Below, piece after piece: positions 48,761-57,320 of a stretch of 64,000 bases of DNA. This DNA is from Kitasatospora sp. NBC_01246 (GTDB lineage: Bacteria > Actinomycetota > Actinomycetes > Streptomycetales > Streptomycetaceae), in the NCBI RefSeq assembly GCF_036226505.1, contig NZ_CP108484.1:4526001-4590000 (forward strand), given 5' to 3'. The translations under genes were made by a program, and so were the position numbers. The notes under the pieces were generated by a model. The model was not told the origin of the DNA and ran no database searches. It worked only from the letters and a program-made list of their open reading frames with translations. Every line of letters begins with the position of its first letter. The first letter of the stretch is position 1.

Positions 48761-49604
48761 GAACCCCGCGCCGGTCCCCGTCGAGCCGTTCGGGCCGCCC
48801 GGGCCGGTCGAGCAGGCACCCGCGCCCGGGCCGGCCGCCGCCGGCCCGGAGCGGCCCGCGCCCACCGGCCGCCGGCTCCTCCGGGCCACCGGCGCGACCG
48901 TGGCGGCCGCGCTGGTCGGCGTGGTCATCGGCGTCGGCGTCATCGAGACCCGGTACGACGACCCCGCGCCCGCCAGCGCCGCCGCCGCACCGACGGCGGC
49001 GGCGCCCGCCCCGACCGCCACGCCCACCCCCTTCGGCGCCAAGGCCAACGGCAACCACTTCGGTTCGCTGCGCGACCTGCTGCTGCCCGTCCCGGCCGGC
49101 TACGCGCTCGGCCCGGACGACGGCGGCTACGGCAACGACGTCGAGCTGTCGGCGGACCAGCTCTCCGCCGAGATGGACAGCGACCTCCAGCAGATCCCCA
49201 AGGAGAAGCGGGACAAGCTCCGCCAGTACTGGGAGGGCCTGCACGTCAAGGCCACCGGGGTGCGCACCTACAAGACCGGTACGGACGACCTGGTGATCGG
49301 TCTGAGGCTGCGGCAGTTCAACCAGCAGGAGGTGCAGAAGGCCAACGAGTACACGGCCGTCTTCACCGGTGACACCGGGCTCTTCCGGATCGGCCCCGGG
49401 ATCCCCGGGCACCCCGAGGCGCACTGCTACCTGATGCCCGCTCCGCCGTCCGCGCCGATCGACTACCTGGAGTGCTCGGCCGCCGAGGGCGACCTCCTGG
49501 TGATCATGAGCGCCGAGGGTGCGGCACCGCTCCCCAAGGACAAGATCGTCACCCTCTTCAGCCAGCAGCTCGACCGCCTCGCCAGCCCGGGAGCGTCCGC
49601 ATGA
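48726..49604 (+). CDS. Single-pass membrane protein, array member 3
   Basis: A 292-residue paralogue: Pro-rich cytosolic part, a membrane helix (about 53-75, LLRATGATVAAALVGVVIGV), Ala/Pro linker, and an external domain starting LRDLLLPVP (115-123), with LVIGLRLRQFNQQEVQKANE and three cysteine- or glycine-rich turns near the end (HCYLMPAPP, YLECSAAEG). ATG 48726 lies in the second copy of the 86-bp duplication; an identical start context exists at 48640. Overlaps the next gene by four bases. Confidence 0.75.
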   Translation: MSDSTVTVTEAANPAPVPVEPFGPPGPVEQAPAPGPAAAGPERPAPTGRRLLRATGATVAAALVGVVIGVGVIETRYDDPAPASAAAAPTAAAPAPTATPTPFGAKANGNHFGSLRDLLLPVPAGYALGPDDGGYGNDVELSADQLSAEMDSDLQQIPKEKRDKLRQYWEGLHVKATGVRTYKTGTDDLVIGLRLRQFNQQEVQKANEYTAVFTGDTGLFRIGPGIPGHPEAHCYLMPAPPSAPIDYLECSAAEGDLLVIMSAEGAAPLPKDKIVTLFSQQLDRLASPGASA

Positions 49605-50707
49605 CCGACCACGCCACCCCGCACGACAGCGCGGCCCCGGCCGGGGCCGACGCGCCCCCGGCGCCCCCCGCACCGTTCGCGCCCCCCGCCGCTCCGGCCG
49701 GCCCGCCCGCCGAGGCGGCCCTGGGGGCCGACCCCTGGGCCGTGGCCCCCGGGGCCGGGACCCTGCCGTCGCTCCCGCCGCCGAGCCCCGAGGAGCTCGC
49801 GGCCCGCCGCACCCGCCGGCGCAACGCGGCGCTGCGCTGGGGCGCGGCCGCCCTGGTCTGCGTGCTGGCCGGTACCGGCGCCGCGCTGGCCGTCACCACG
49901 CCCGAGCGCACCGACATCCCGGGCCTGGCCACCCGGGGCGACGGCCGCTACACCTTCCCCGCGCTGGCCCTGCCGCCGCTGCCGTCCGGCCAGGCGGCGC
50001 CCGGTGAGAACAAGAGCCGGCACGCCGCCGACCTGCGGTACCTGCTCCTGCCCGCCCCGAAGGAAGCCGGCGGTTCGTCGGTCCCGGCGGTCTTCCCGAC
50101 CCCGACCGCGACCCCGACCGCGACCCCCACTGCGGCATCGACCGCGGCACCGACCGCGAGCCCGGCCGCGTCGTCGCCCGCCGCGCCCGACGGCGCCCCC
50201 GCGAGCGCCCCGGCGGCCACCGGCGGGTCGGCCGCCCCGACCCCGGCCGCCGGCACGGCCCCGGCGGACTGGGTCGCCTGTGACGCGATGGCCGCCGAGC
50301 AGAAGGAGCCGGCGAAGCTGCGGGCCCTGCTGCTGCGCGACGTCTGCCGCGCCGCCACCGTCCGGGAGTGGACCGCCTCCGACGGCACCCGCACCCAGAT
50401 CCGGCTGCTCCGCTTCGGCTCCTCCGTCGAGGCCTGGGACGTCTTCGCCGACCTGCGCGGCGACGGCGAACCGAAGGACCTGCCGGGTCTGCGGCCCGCC
50501 TCCGTCATCGGCTGGGACAGCGTCTCCGGCGTCGACCTCGCCACCCGCGAGAGCACGACGCTGGCCGGGGAGGGCCGGACCACCGGGTATCTGGCCTACC
50601 TGAGCGCCGGCGACATCGTCGGCGTCATCACGATGACCAACGCCCGGGGCGTCCAGCCGCCCGCGTTCCGCCAGGTCGTCACGCTCCAGTCCGACCTGCT
50701 GGCCTGA
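49601..50707 (+). CDS. Single-pass membrane protein, array member 4
   Basis: A 368-residue paralogue, the longest of the array. A Pro/Ala-rich cytosolic part is followed by a basic stretch and a membrane helix (about 75-99, ALRWGAAALVCVLAGTGAAL), then an external domain with DLRYLLLPAP (144-153), a Thr/Ala/Pro insertion (about 165-210), a Cys pair (VACDAMAAEQ, LLRDVCRAAT) and IRLLRFGSSVEAWDVFADL. ATG 49601 overlaps the previous stop. Two strong hairpins follow the stop. Confidence 0.75.
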   Translation: MTDHATPHDSAAPAGADAPPAPPAPFAPPAAPAGPPAEAALGADPWAVAPGAGTLPSLPPPSPEELAARRTRRRNAALRWGAAALVCVLAGTGAALAVTTPERTDIPGLATRGDGRYTFPALALPPLPSGQAAPGENKSRHAADLRYLLLPAPKEAGGSSVPAVFPTPTATPTATPTAASTAAPTASPAASSPAAPDGAPASAPAATGGSAAPTPAAGTAPADWVACDAMAAEQKEPAKLRALLLRDVCRAATVREWTASDGTRTQIRLLRFGSSVEAWDVFADLRGDGEPKDLPGLRPASVIGWDSVSGVDLATRESTTLAGEGRTTGYLAYLSAGDIVGVITMTNARGVQPPAFRQVVTLQSDLLA

Positions 50708-50720
50708 TCCGGCGCCACCC

Positions 50721-50754
50721 GGTGGGCGGTGTGCCTCGCGGCACGCCGCCCACC
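50721..50754. terminator. First of two adjacent hairpins
   Basis: A 15-bp stem (50721-50735 with 50740-50754, one G-T mispair) and a 4-base loop, 13 bases after the stop of array member 4. Confidence 0.75.
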
Positions 50755-50799
50755 GGTCGCCCCGCGCCGCGGCGGCGACCGCCGCGGCGCGGGGCGACC
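50755..50799. terminator. Second adjacent hairpin, 21-bp perfect stem
   Basis: Positions 50755-50775 and 50779-50799 are exact complements with a 3-base CGA loop. It ends one base before the stop of the convergent gene at 50801 and probably terminates that gene, or both. Confidence 0.75.
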
Positions 50800-50800
50800 C

Positions 50801-53077
50801 TCAGCCGCCGGAGCTCTGGCTGCCGGAGGAGCCGTCGGTGTAGCCGTCGAGGGCCCGGTCCCCGGCGCTGTCGGCCAGCCGCTGGATGTCCTCCGGGCTG
50901 AGCTTGGTGCCGTTGGCGGCGTCGATGACGGCCTGCTTCGCCCCGACCGCCGCGCCCTCGCGCCCCTCGGCGACGAAGTCGCGCCCCTCCTGGTTGCCGT
51001 CCTCGGTGGTGTCGCGCTCGTTGGCCTTCACCACGCTGTCGGTGATCTGCTCGACGAGGAAGTCGGCCGCCTCGCCCGCCAGCGGGACCCGCTCGGTGGC
51101 CAGGCCGATGGTGGTGCTGAACGCCGTCTGCGCGTACCCGGCGTTCTTCTCCAGGGCCTCGTTGTACTCCTTGTCGGAGGACGCGTGCTCCTGGTGGACC
51201 TCGTCGATCCGGGCCTCGTTGAGGATGCCGCTGATGACGCCGCCGGCCCGGGAGGTGGAGTCGATCTCCGACTCCAGCCGGGCGAAGTCGGTCTGCCCGC
51301 TGTCGATGTGGCCGCGCACCACCGCGGTCGAGTACGCCTGGTTGGCGTTGACCACGGCGCCGTACGCGTCCGGGTCGCGGCCGAGCGCGTCGAGCAGGCC
51401 GCGGACCGGTGCCTCCTTGAGCCCGGCCGGGGCCCCGTTGACCGGCAGGTCGTCCTTGTGCGGGGAGAGCGCGCGCTGGGTGTCGCCCATGTAGTCGGCG
51501 GTCATGTGCCCGAGGCTGTCCCGCAGCGGCGCGAACTTGGCGTCCTCGCCCTTGAGGTCGTCGAGCACGCCGCCGTTGCCGTGGGTGCCGAAGGTCTGCA
51601 CGACCCGGTTCATGACCTCGGCCTGGTCGGCGGTGTGCTTGGGCGCGACCCCCGAGTGGTCGTCGTACGGCCGGCCGGTGGTGGCCGCCTCCAGGGCGTG
51701 GCCGAGGGCGTCCGGACCGCTGCGCATGCCCTGCTGACGCAGTTCGTTCTTCTGCGAGACGGTGTCCGGCGTGTACTCCTTGTCGTGCGTGAAGTACGTC
51801 AGGTAGTCCGAGGGCTTGACCTTGCCGTTCGGGTTGACCGAGCCGTCGGTGTTGTACGCGGTCGGCTGGTCGTGGAAGAACTTGGTGGCCGCCTCCGGGC
51901 TGTGGCCGAGCGCCTCCAGTACGGCGGTGGTCGGCTCCCAGCCCGAACCGCCCTCCTGGCCGAGGAGGTTGTAGCCGCGCCGGTCGCTGCGCGGGCCCAT
52001 CACCGGGGCCGGCCAGTACTTGTCGTCGGTGTCCAGCTGGGTGATGTGCTCGGCGATCGGGTTGAGGAAGTGCGGGTCGTAGTCGCCGGTCCGCAGGATG
52101 CCGGAGAGCACCTGGTAGCCGTAGGGCGAGTAGTCCAGGCCGCTCTGGCGGTACGGCTTGTCCCACATCGTCTCGGAGCCGGCCTTGCGCAGGTCGGCGG
52201 CCCACTGGTCGGACAGGTGGGGCTCGTTGGTGGTGCGGGTGGCGGTGGCCAGGTTGAGGCCGAGGTTCTTCTGCAGCTCCTGGTACTGCTTCCACCGGGC
52301 GTCGCTGGCGCCGTTGAACTGCTGCTCGTCGCCGACCATGCTGTTCCAGGCCTGCAGCGTCCCCTTCGGGCCGAGGTCCTGGTAGAAGCGGGTGGAGAAC
52401 TTCGGGTCGTTCGCGTTGGCGGCCAGCAGCGAGTTGAGCTCGGTGAGTTCGGTGTCCGAGATCTTCCCGCCCTTGCCGGCGAGCTGGGCGGCCCGGATGC
52501 CGTCCGCCTCCGGTCCGCCGCCGACGGCCTTGGCGTTGAAGGACTTCACCTCGTCGGCGGAGGCGTCCGAGCGCAGCGCCCAGGCGGCGCGCTCGTCGGC
52601 GGCGGTGGCCTCCTGGACGGCCGCGTCGATCGCCTTGCGGGCCGCTTCGGCCTTGGTGCGGTTCTCGTCGTTGTAGGCGCGGCTGGCGTCCGGGTCGTGC
52701 CGGGTGGCGTTGTCGGCCGGCGGCCAGCTCACGGTGCCGTCGTCGGTGACGGTCAGCCCGGCGCCGCGGGCGTCCGCGACGGCCTTGTCCAGCTTGGCCT
52801 TGGCCGCCTGGAAGTCGTTCCCGGCGTCCTTGAGGATCGAGCCGATCGCGGTGGCCTCGGTGACGGCGGCGGTCAGCTGCTCGTTGGCCCGCTGGAGCTT
52901 GGGCCGGGCCTGGTCGGCGGTGGGGCCGCTCCAGTTGGCGGAGTTGACCTTGGCGATGACCGTGTTGTCCCAGTCCTCGTCCATCGCCTTCAGCTTCTTG
53001 GCGACGTCCTCCCAGGCGGTGGCGGCGGTGCCGAGGACGTCCAGCTTGGCGGTGCTCAGTTCGTGGAAGTCGACCAT
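50801..53077 (-). CDS. Large WXG100-headed protein (DUF6571-like)
   Basis: A 758-residue, mostly helical protein without signal peptide or membrane helix. The N-terminal ~100 residues are a WXG100-type hairpin (WEDVAKKLKAMDEDWDNTVI, then Trp-Ser-Gly at 49-51 in NSANWSGPTADQARPKLQRA), the mark of substrates of type VII-like (ESX) secretion. The rest resembles the long actinobacterial helical family I know as DUF6571; no toxin active site is evident, and the C-terminal tail is Ser/Gly-rich. It is encoded 13 bases after the smaller WXG-like gene at 53091. No ESX machinery lies in the window. Confidence 0.72.
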   Translation of the reverse strand: MVDFHELSTAKLDVLGTAATAWEDVAKKLKAMDEDWDNTVIAKVNSANWSGPTADQARPKLQRANEQLTAAVTEATAIGSILKDAGNDFQAAKAKLDKAVADARGAGLTVTDDGTVSWPPADNATRHDPDASRAYNDENRTKAEAARKAIDAAVQEATAADERAAWALRSDASADEVKSFNAKAVGGGPEADGIRAAQLAGKGGKISDTELTELNSLLAANANDPKFSTRFYQDLGPKGTLQAWNSMVGDEQQFNGASDARWKQYQELQKNLGLNLATATRTTNEPHLSDQWAADLRKAGSETMWDKPYRQSGLDYSPYGYQVLSGILRTGDYDPHFLNPIAEHITQLDTDDKYWPAPVMGPRSDRRGYNLLGQEGGSGWEPTTAVLEALGHSPEAATKFFHDQPTAYNTDGSVNPNGKVKPSDYLTYFTHDKEYTPDTVSQKNELRQQGMRSGPDALGHALEAATTGRPYDDHSGVAPKHTADQAEVMNRVVQTFGTHGNGGVLDDLKGEDAKFAPLRDSLGHMTADYMGDTQRALSPHKDDLPVNGAPAGLKEAPVRGLLDALGRDPDAYGAVVNANQAYSTAVVRGHIDSGQTDFARLESEIDSTSRAGGVISGILNEARIDEVHQEHASSDKEYNEALEKNAGYAQTAFSTTIGLATERVPLAGEAADFLVEQITDSVVKANERDTTEDGNQEGRDFVAEGREGAAVGAKQAVIDAANGTKLSPEDIQRLADSAGDRALDGYTDGSSGSQSSGG

Positions 53078-53090
53078 GTCGTCCGCCCCC

Positions 53091-53519
53091 TCAGCCCTTC
53101 ATGTCGTGCTTGACGGCGGTTTCGTTGTTCCGGTAGTTCGTGGCGCTGTCCCGCAGGGCCTGGGTGAGCTCGCCGATGGTGCTGTTCAGGGCGGCGATCT
53201 GCTGGTCCCAGGTGGCGGCGGTCTGCGCGGCCGCCTTGCCGGTGCTCCAGTTGGCCAGCGAGGTGGCCACCTGGGTGGTCTCGTCGTCGGCGGCCCGGCC
53301 GTCCCCGTTGAGCCGGCCGTGGATCTGGTCCGACGAGTTGGCGGCGGACTCCAGCGCCGCGGGGTCGACCCCGACGGTGCCGCCGTCGCCGGGGGCGTTC
53401 GCCGAGTTGATCCGGGTGCGGGCACCCTCCTGCTGCCTGGCCGCGGTGGTCAGGTTCCCGTCGGCGTCGTACGCCCAGGGGTTCATCATCCGGTCAAATG
53501 CGGTCGCGCGATCCGACAT
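53091..53519 (-). CDS. Small WXG100-like partner protein
   Basis: A 142-residue protein with a polar N-terminus and a long C-terminal helical hairpin (AATWDQQIAALNSTIGELTQ, ALRDSATNYRNNE) preceded by ATSLANWSTGKAAAQTAA, in which WSTG may be the WxG turn. It probably pairs with the product of the next gene (50801) as a heterodimer for export, as EsxA/EsxB-type proteins do. ATG 53519. The family call is by pattern only. Confidence 0.65.
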   Translation of the reverse strand: MSDRATAFDRMMNPWAYDADGNLTTAARQQEGARTRINSANAPGDGGTVGVDPAALESAANSSDQIHGRLNGDGRAADDETTQVATSLANWSTGKAAAQTAATWDQQIAALNSTIGELTQALRDSATNYRNNETAVKHDMKG

Positions 53520-53709
53520 GGTGCTCTCGTCCCTCCCTGCCGGGCACTCTCCCCGGCGGCCCCCGTGTTAGGAATTCGCAAAGAATACAAGGGCGGTGGA
53601 GGGCCGGAACCCCTAGGGGATCATCGGGCGGATGTCATACCGCAGCAGCACGGGGCGTCGTCATTCGAGCTCATGGCCCGGACGGTCCGGCCGCACTACG
53701 GTGAGGGAC

Positions 53710-54681
53710 GTGTCCACTGTCATCAAGACGGACGGCCTCACCAAGAGGTTCCCCCGGGTCACCGCCCTCGATCAGCTCACCGTAGAGGTGGAGCCCGGGG
53801 TGGTCGGCCTGGTGGGGGCGAATGGCGCGGGCAAGTCCACACTCATCAAGATCCTGCTCGGGCTGGCCCCGGCGACCTCCGGTACGGGGCGGGTCCTCGG
53901 CCTCGACATCGCCACCCAGGGCTGGCAGATCCGTGAGCAGGTCGGCTACATGCCCGAGCACGACTGCCTGCCGCCGGACGTCTCGGCGACGGAGTTCGTG
54001 GTGCACATGGCGCGGATGGCCGGGCTCCCGGCCGCCGCGGCCCGCGAGCGGACGGCCGACACGCTGCGGCATGTCGGGCTGTACGAGGAGCGGTACCGGC
54101 CGATGGGCGGGTACTCGACGGGCATGAAGCAGCGGGTCAAGCTGGCCCAGGCGCTGGTCCACGACCCGAAGCTGGTGCTGCTGGACGAGCCCACCAACGG
54201 GCTGGACCCGGTCGGCCGGGACGACATGCTGGCGCTGATCCGCCGGGTGCACACCGACTTCGGCATCTCGGTGCTGGTCACCACCCACCTGCTCGGCGAG
54301 CTGGAGCGGACCTGCGACCACCTGGTCATCATCGACGGGGGCAAGCTGCTGCGCTCCTCGTCGACCGCGTCGTTCACCGGAGTGACGGCGACCCTCGCGG
54401 TCGAGGTGACGGACTTCCCCGACGACCACACCCGCGACGCGAGCGCCGCCGTACGCGAGCGGCTGACCGCCGCCGGGCTCGCGGTCGAGCCGGAGGGCGC
54501 GCGGCTCCTGCTGGTGCGCCTGGCCGGCGACGACACCTACGACACCATCCGCGACGCGGTCGCGGACCTCGGCCTCGGGCTGGTCCGGCTGGAGCAGCGC
54601 CGCCACCGGGTCGCCGAGCTGTTCACGGAGACCAGCGGTCAGCAGAGCAAGGGAGGTCCCGCAGATGGCACTGCCCTCTGA
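53710..54681 (+). CDS. ABC-2 type transporter ATPase
   Basis: A 323-residue ATPase with Walker A GANGAGKST (36-44), the Q-loop region in VGYMPEHDCLPPDVSATEFV, the signature YSTGMKQRVKLAQALVHDP, Walker B LVLLDEPTNGLDP and the switch His in VLVTTHLLGE. A C-terminal domain of about 100 residues follows. Start taken at GTG 53710; TACGGT at 53698-53703 could be the -10 of a leaderless transcript. It overlaps the permease gene by 17 bases. Exporter of unknown substrate. Confidence 0.9.
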   Translation: MSTVIKTDGLTKRFPRVTALDQLTVEVEPGVVGLVGANGAGKSTLIKILLGLAPATSGTGRVLGLDIATQGWQIREQVGYMPEHDCLPPDVSATEFVVHMARMAGLPAAAARERTADTLRHVGLYEERYRPMGGYSTGMKQRVKLAQALVHDPKLVLLDEPTNGLDPVGRDDMLALIRRVHTDFGISVLVTTHLLGELERTCDHLVIIDGGKLLRSSSTASFTGVTATLAVEVTDFPDDHTRDASAAVRERLTAAGLAVEPEGARLLLVRLAGDDTYDTIRDAVADLGLGLVRLEQRRHRVAELFTETSGQQSKGGPADGTAL

Positions 54682-55567
54682 GGCCAGGTCGCTCGACACC
54701 GGCGTCATCCACGACATCGGGTACCGCGGCTACGCCGGCCCCCGGCTCGGCCGGGCCTACGCCACCCGTTCGCTGTTCACCCAGAGCCTGCGCGCCGCGT
54801 ACGGCCTCGGGCGCTCGGGCCGGTCCAAGGTGCTGCCGATGCTGCTGCTCGGTCTGGTCACCGCGCCGGCCGCGATCATGGTGGCGATCGCCCTCGTCCA
54901 GCGCCAGGACGAACTGCCGGTCGACTACCCGGAGTACCTGGGGATCGTGGGCCTGCTGGTCTCGATCTTCCTGGCCTCGCAGACGCCCGTGCTGCTCTCC
55001 CGGGACCTCCGCCACCACACCGTCCCGCTGTACTTCTCCCGCCCGATCACCCGGGCCGACTACGTCCGGGCCAAGTACGCCGCGATGGCCTGCGCCCAGC
55101 TGCTGCTGATGACGGCCCCGCTGCTGGTGCTCTACGTCGGCGCGCTGCTCGGCGGGCTGGACTTCGGGCACAACACCGCGCACGTCCTCTACGGCCTGGT
55201 CACCGCCGTGCTGTACGCCCTGGTGCCCACCTCGGTCGCGCTGGTGATCGCCGCCACCACGCCGCGCCGCGGCTTCGGGGTGGCCGCGATCATGGGCTAC
55301 CTGGCGATCAGCACCGCCGTGGTCGGCGTCGTCAGCGGCATCAGCTCGGAAGGCCGGGCCGGCCTGCCGGACTCCGCGCAGTGGACGGCCCTGCTCGCGC
55401 CGAACGAGCTGGTGGAGAGCCTGGTGAACCAGCTCTTCGACCTCGGCAGCGGGCCGGACCGGCTGCACGCGCCCGGCGCCCTCGGCGTGGTGGTCTTCGC
55501 CGCCACCGCCGCCGCGATGGTGGCCGGCTCGTACGCGCTGCTGCTGCGCCGCTACCGCAACATCTGA
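54665..55567 (+). CDS. ABC-2 type permease
   Basis: A 300-residue permease with about six hydrophobic helices (VLPMLLLGLVTAPAAIMVAI, IVGLLVSIFLASQTPVLL, LLLMTAPLLVLYVGALLGG, LVTAVLYALVPTSVALVIAA, VAAIMGYLAISTAVVGVVSG, VVVFAATAAAMVAGSYALLL). Its N-terminal IHDIGYRGYAGPRLGRAYAT is typical of the actinobacterial ABC-2 permeases found with this kind of ATPase. ATG 54665. The second ABC pair follows after 24 bases. Confidence 0.85.
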   Translation: MALPSEARSLDTGVIHDIGYRGYAGPRLGRAYATRSLFTQSLRAAYGLGRSGRSKVLPMLLLGLVTAPAAIMVAIALVQRQDELPVDYPEYLGIVGLLVSIFLASQTPVLLSRDLRHHTVPLYFSRPITRADYVRAKYAAMACAQLLLMTAPLLVLYVGALLGGLDFGHNTAHVLYGLVTAVLYALVPTSVALVIAATTPRRGFGVAAIMGYLAISTAVVGVVSGISSEGRAGLPDSAQWTALLAPNELVESLVNQLFDLGSGPDRLHAPGALGVVVFAATAAAMVAGSYALLLRRYRNI

Positions 55568-55591
55568 CAACGCAGGATCTGAGAGGGCGCC

Positions 55592-56539
55592 ATGGCCACC
55601 ATCACCATCGACAAGGTCTCCCGCTGGTTCGGCAACGTGGTCGCCGTCAACGACGTCAGCATGGCGATCGGTCCCGGCGTCACCGGCCTGCTGGGGCCCA
55701 ACGGCGCGGGCAAGTCGACCCTCATCCACATGATGAGCGGCTTCCTCGCCCCCTCCACCGGAGCGGTCACCCTGGACGGCGCGCCGATCTGGCGCAACCA
55801 GCAGGTGTACCGGCAGATCGGGCTGGTCCCCGAGCGGGAGTCGATGTACGACTACCTGACCGGTTGGGAGTTCGTGCTGGCCAATGCCGAGCTCCACGGC
55901 CTCGCCGACCCGGCCGCGGCGGCCCGGCGGGCGCTGTCCCTGGTGGAGATGGAGTACGCCCAGGACCGGAAGACCGGGACGTACTCCAAGGGCATGAAGC
56001 AGCGCGTCAAGATGGCCTCGGCGCTGGTCCACGACCCCGCCGTGCTGCTGCTCGACGAGCCGTTCAACGGCATGGACCCGCGCCAGCGGCTGCAGCTGAT
56101 GGAGCTGCTGCGCCGGTTCGGCGCCGACGGCCGCACGGTGCTCTTCTCCTCGCACATCCTGGAGGAGGTCGAGCAGCTGGCCCGGCACATCGAGGTCGTG
56201 GTGGCCGGCCGGCACGCCGCCTCCGGGGACTTCCGCCGGATCCGCCGGCTGATGACCGACCGGCCGCACCGCTACCTGGTCCGCTCCAGCGACGACCGCC
56301 GGCTGGCCGCCGCGCTGATCGCGGACCCGTCGACGGCCGGCATCGAGCTGGACGTGCCGGGCCCGGACACCAGGGCGGCGGCGGGCGAGGCGGGCGGGCT
56401 GCGGATCCAGGCGGTCAACTTCCAGGGCTTCACCACCCTGCTGCCCAAGGTCGCCCAGCAGGCCGGCGTCCGGCTGTACACCGTCGCCCCGGCCGACGAG
56501 TCGCTGGAGAGCGTCTTCTCCTACCTCGTCTCCGCGTAG
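55592..56539 (+). CDS. Second ABC-2 type transporter ATPase
   Basis: A 315-residue ATPase with Walker A GPNGAGKST (35-43), QIGLVPERESMYDYLTGWEF, the signature YSKGMKQRVKMASALVHDP, Walker B VLLLDEPFNGMDP and switch VLFSSHILEEVEQL. It resembles the ATPase at 53710 along most of its length, so the four genes look like a duplicated ATPase-permease pair. The C-terminal domain is rich in Arg and Ala. ATG 55592. Confidence 0.9.
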   Translation: MATITIDKVSRWFGNVVAVNDVSMAIGPGVTGLLGPNGAGKSTLIHMMSGFLAPSTGAVTLDGAPIWRNQQVYRQIGLVPERESMYDYLTGWEFVLANAELHGLADPAAAARRALSLVEMEYAQDRKTGTYSKGMKQRVKMASALVHDPAVLLLDEPFNGMDPRQRLQLMELLRRFGADGRTVLFSSHILEEVEQLARHIEVVVAGRHAASGDFRRIRRLMTDRPHRYLVRSSDDRRLAAALIADPSTAGIELDVPGPDTRAAAGEAGGLRIQAVNFQGFTTLLPKVAQQAGVRLYTVAPADESLESVFSYLVSA

Positions 56540-56579
56540 CCCCACCCCCGGAACCGGACCCCAGGAAGGCCGACCAACC

Positions 56580-57296
56580 ATGAACCCGACCGTCGCCAGG
56601 CTGACGCTGCGCGGCCTGCTGGGCCGCCGCCGCGGCATCCTGCTGCTGGTGGTCCCCGCCCTGCTGCTGCTCGTCTCGGCGATCGCCAGCGGCTCCAGCG
56701 GGGACAAGCACGACCTGACCGTCAAGATCCTCGGACAGCTGGGCCTCGGCACGCTGCTGCCGATCCTCGGCCTGGTCGTCGGCACCGGCGCCATCGCCAC
56801 CGAGATCGACGACGGCTCGATCGTCTACCTGCTGGCCAAGCCGCTGCCCCGCTGGAAGATCATCACCACCAAGCTGGCGGTGGCGGTCGGCACCACCTGG
56901 GTGTTCTCGGCGGTCCCGATCCTGCTGGCCGGCCTGCTGCTGTACGGCACCGAGGACGGCCTGGCGCTCGGTTACACCGTCGCCGCGCTGGTGGCCGGTG
57001 CCGCGTACAGCGCGCTGTTCCTGCTGCTCGGCGTCGTCACCCGGCACGCCGTGGTGGCCGGGCTGGTCTACGCGCTGATCTGGGAGTCCCTGATCGGCAA
57101 CTTCGTGAAGGGCGCCAAGACGCTCAGCGTCCAGCAGTGGGGGCTGTCGGTGGCCGAGGCGGTGGCCGGCGAGGGCGCGATCACCGCGGACGTCGCGCTC
57201 GGGGTGGCCGTCCCGCTGCTGCTGGTCCTCACCGTGGCGGCGACGCTGCTCGCCTCGGTGAAGCTGGCCGGTCTGACCCTGGCCGCCGAGGAGTAG
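56580..57296 (+). CDS. Second ABC-2 type permease
   Basis: A 238-residue permease with six hydrophobic helices: GILLLVVPALLLLVSAIAS, LLPILGLVVGTGAIATEID, TTWVFSAVPILLAGLLLYG, VAALVAGAAYSALFLLLGVV, AVVAGLVYALIWESLIGN and VAVPLLLVLTVAATLLASV. The conserved DDGSIVYLLAKPLPRWKIIT loop marks the ABC-2 type. Its stop is 24 bases from the convergent MFS gene. Confidence 0.87.
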   Translation: MNPTVARLTLRGLLGRRRGILLLVVPALLLLVSAIASGSSGDKHDLTVKILGQLGLGTLLPILGLVVGTGAIATEIDDGSIVYLLAKPLPRWKIITTKLAVAVGTTWVFSAVPILLAGLLLYGTEDGLALGYTVAALVAGAAYSALFLLLGVVTRHAVVAGLVYALIWESLIGNFVKGAKTLSVQQWGLSVAEAVAGEGAITADVALGVAVPLLLVLTVAATLLASVKLAGLTLAAEE

Positions 57297-57320
57297 CGGG
57301 CCCGCGGCCGGCACCGGGCC

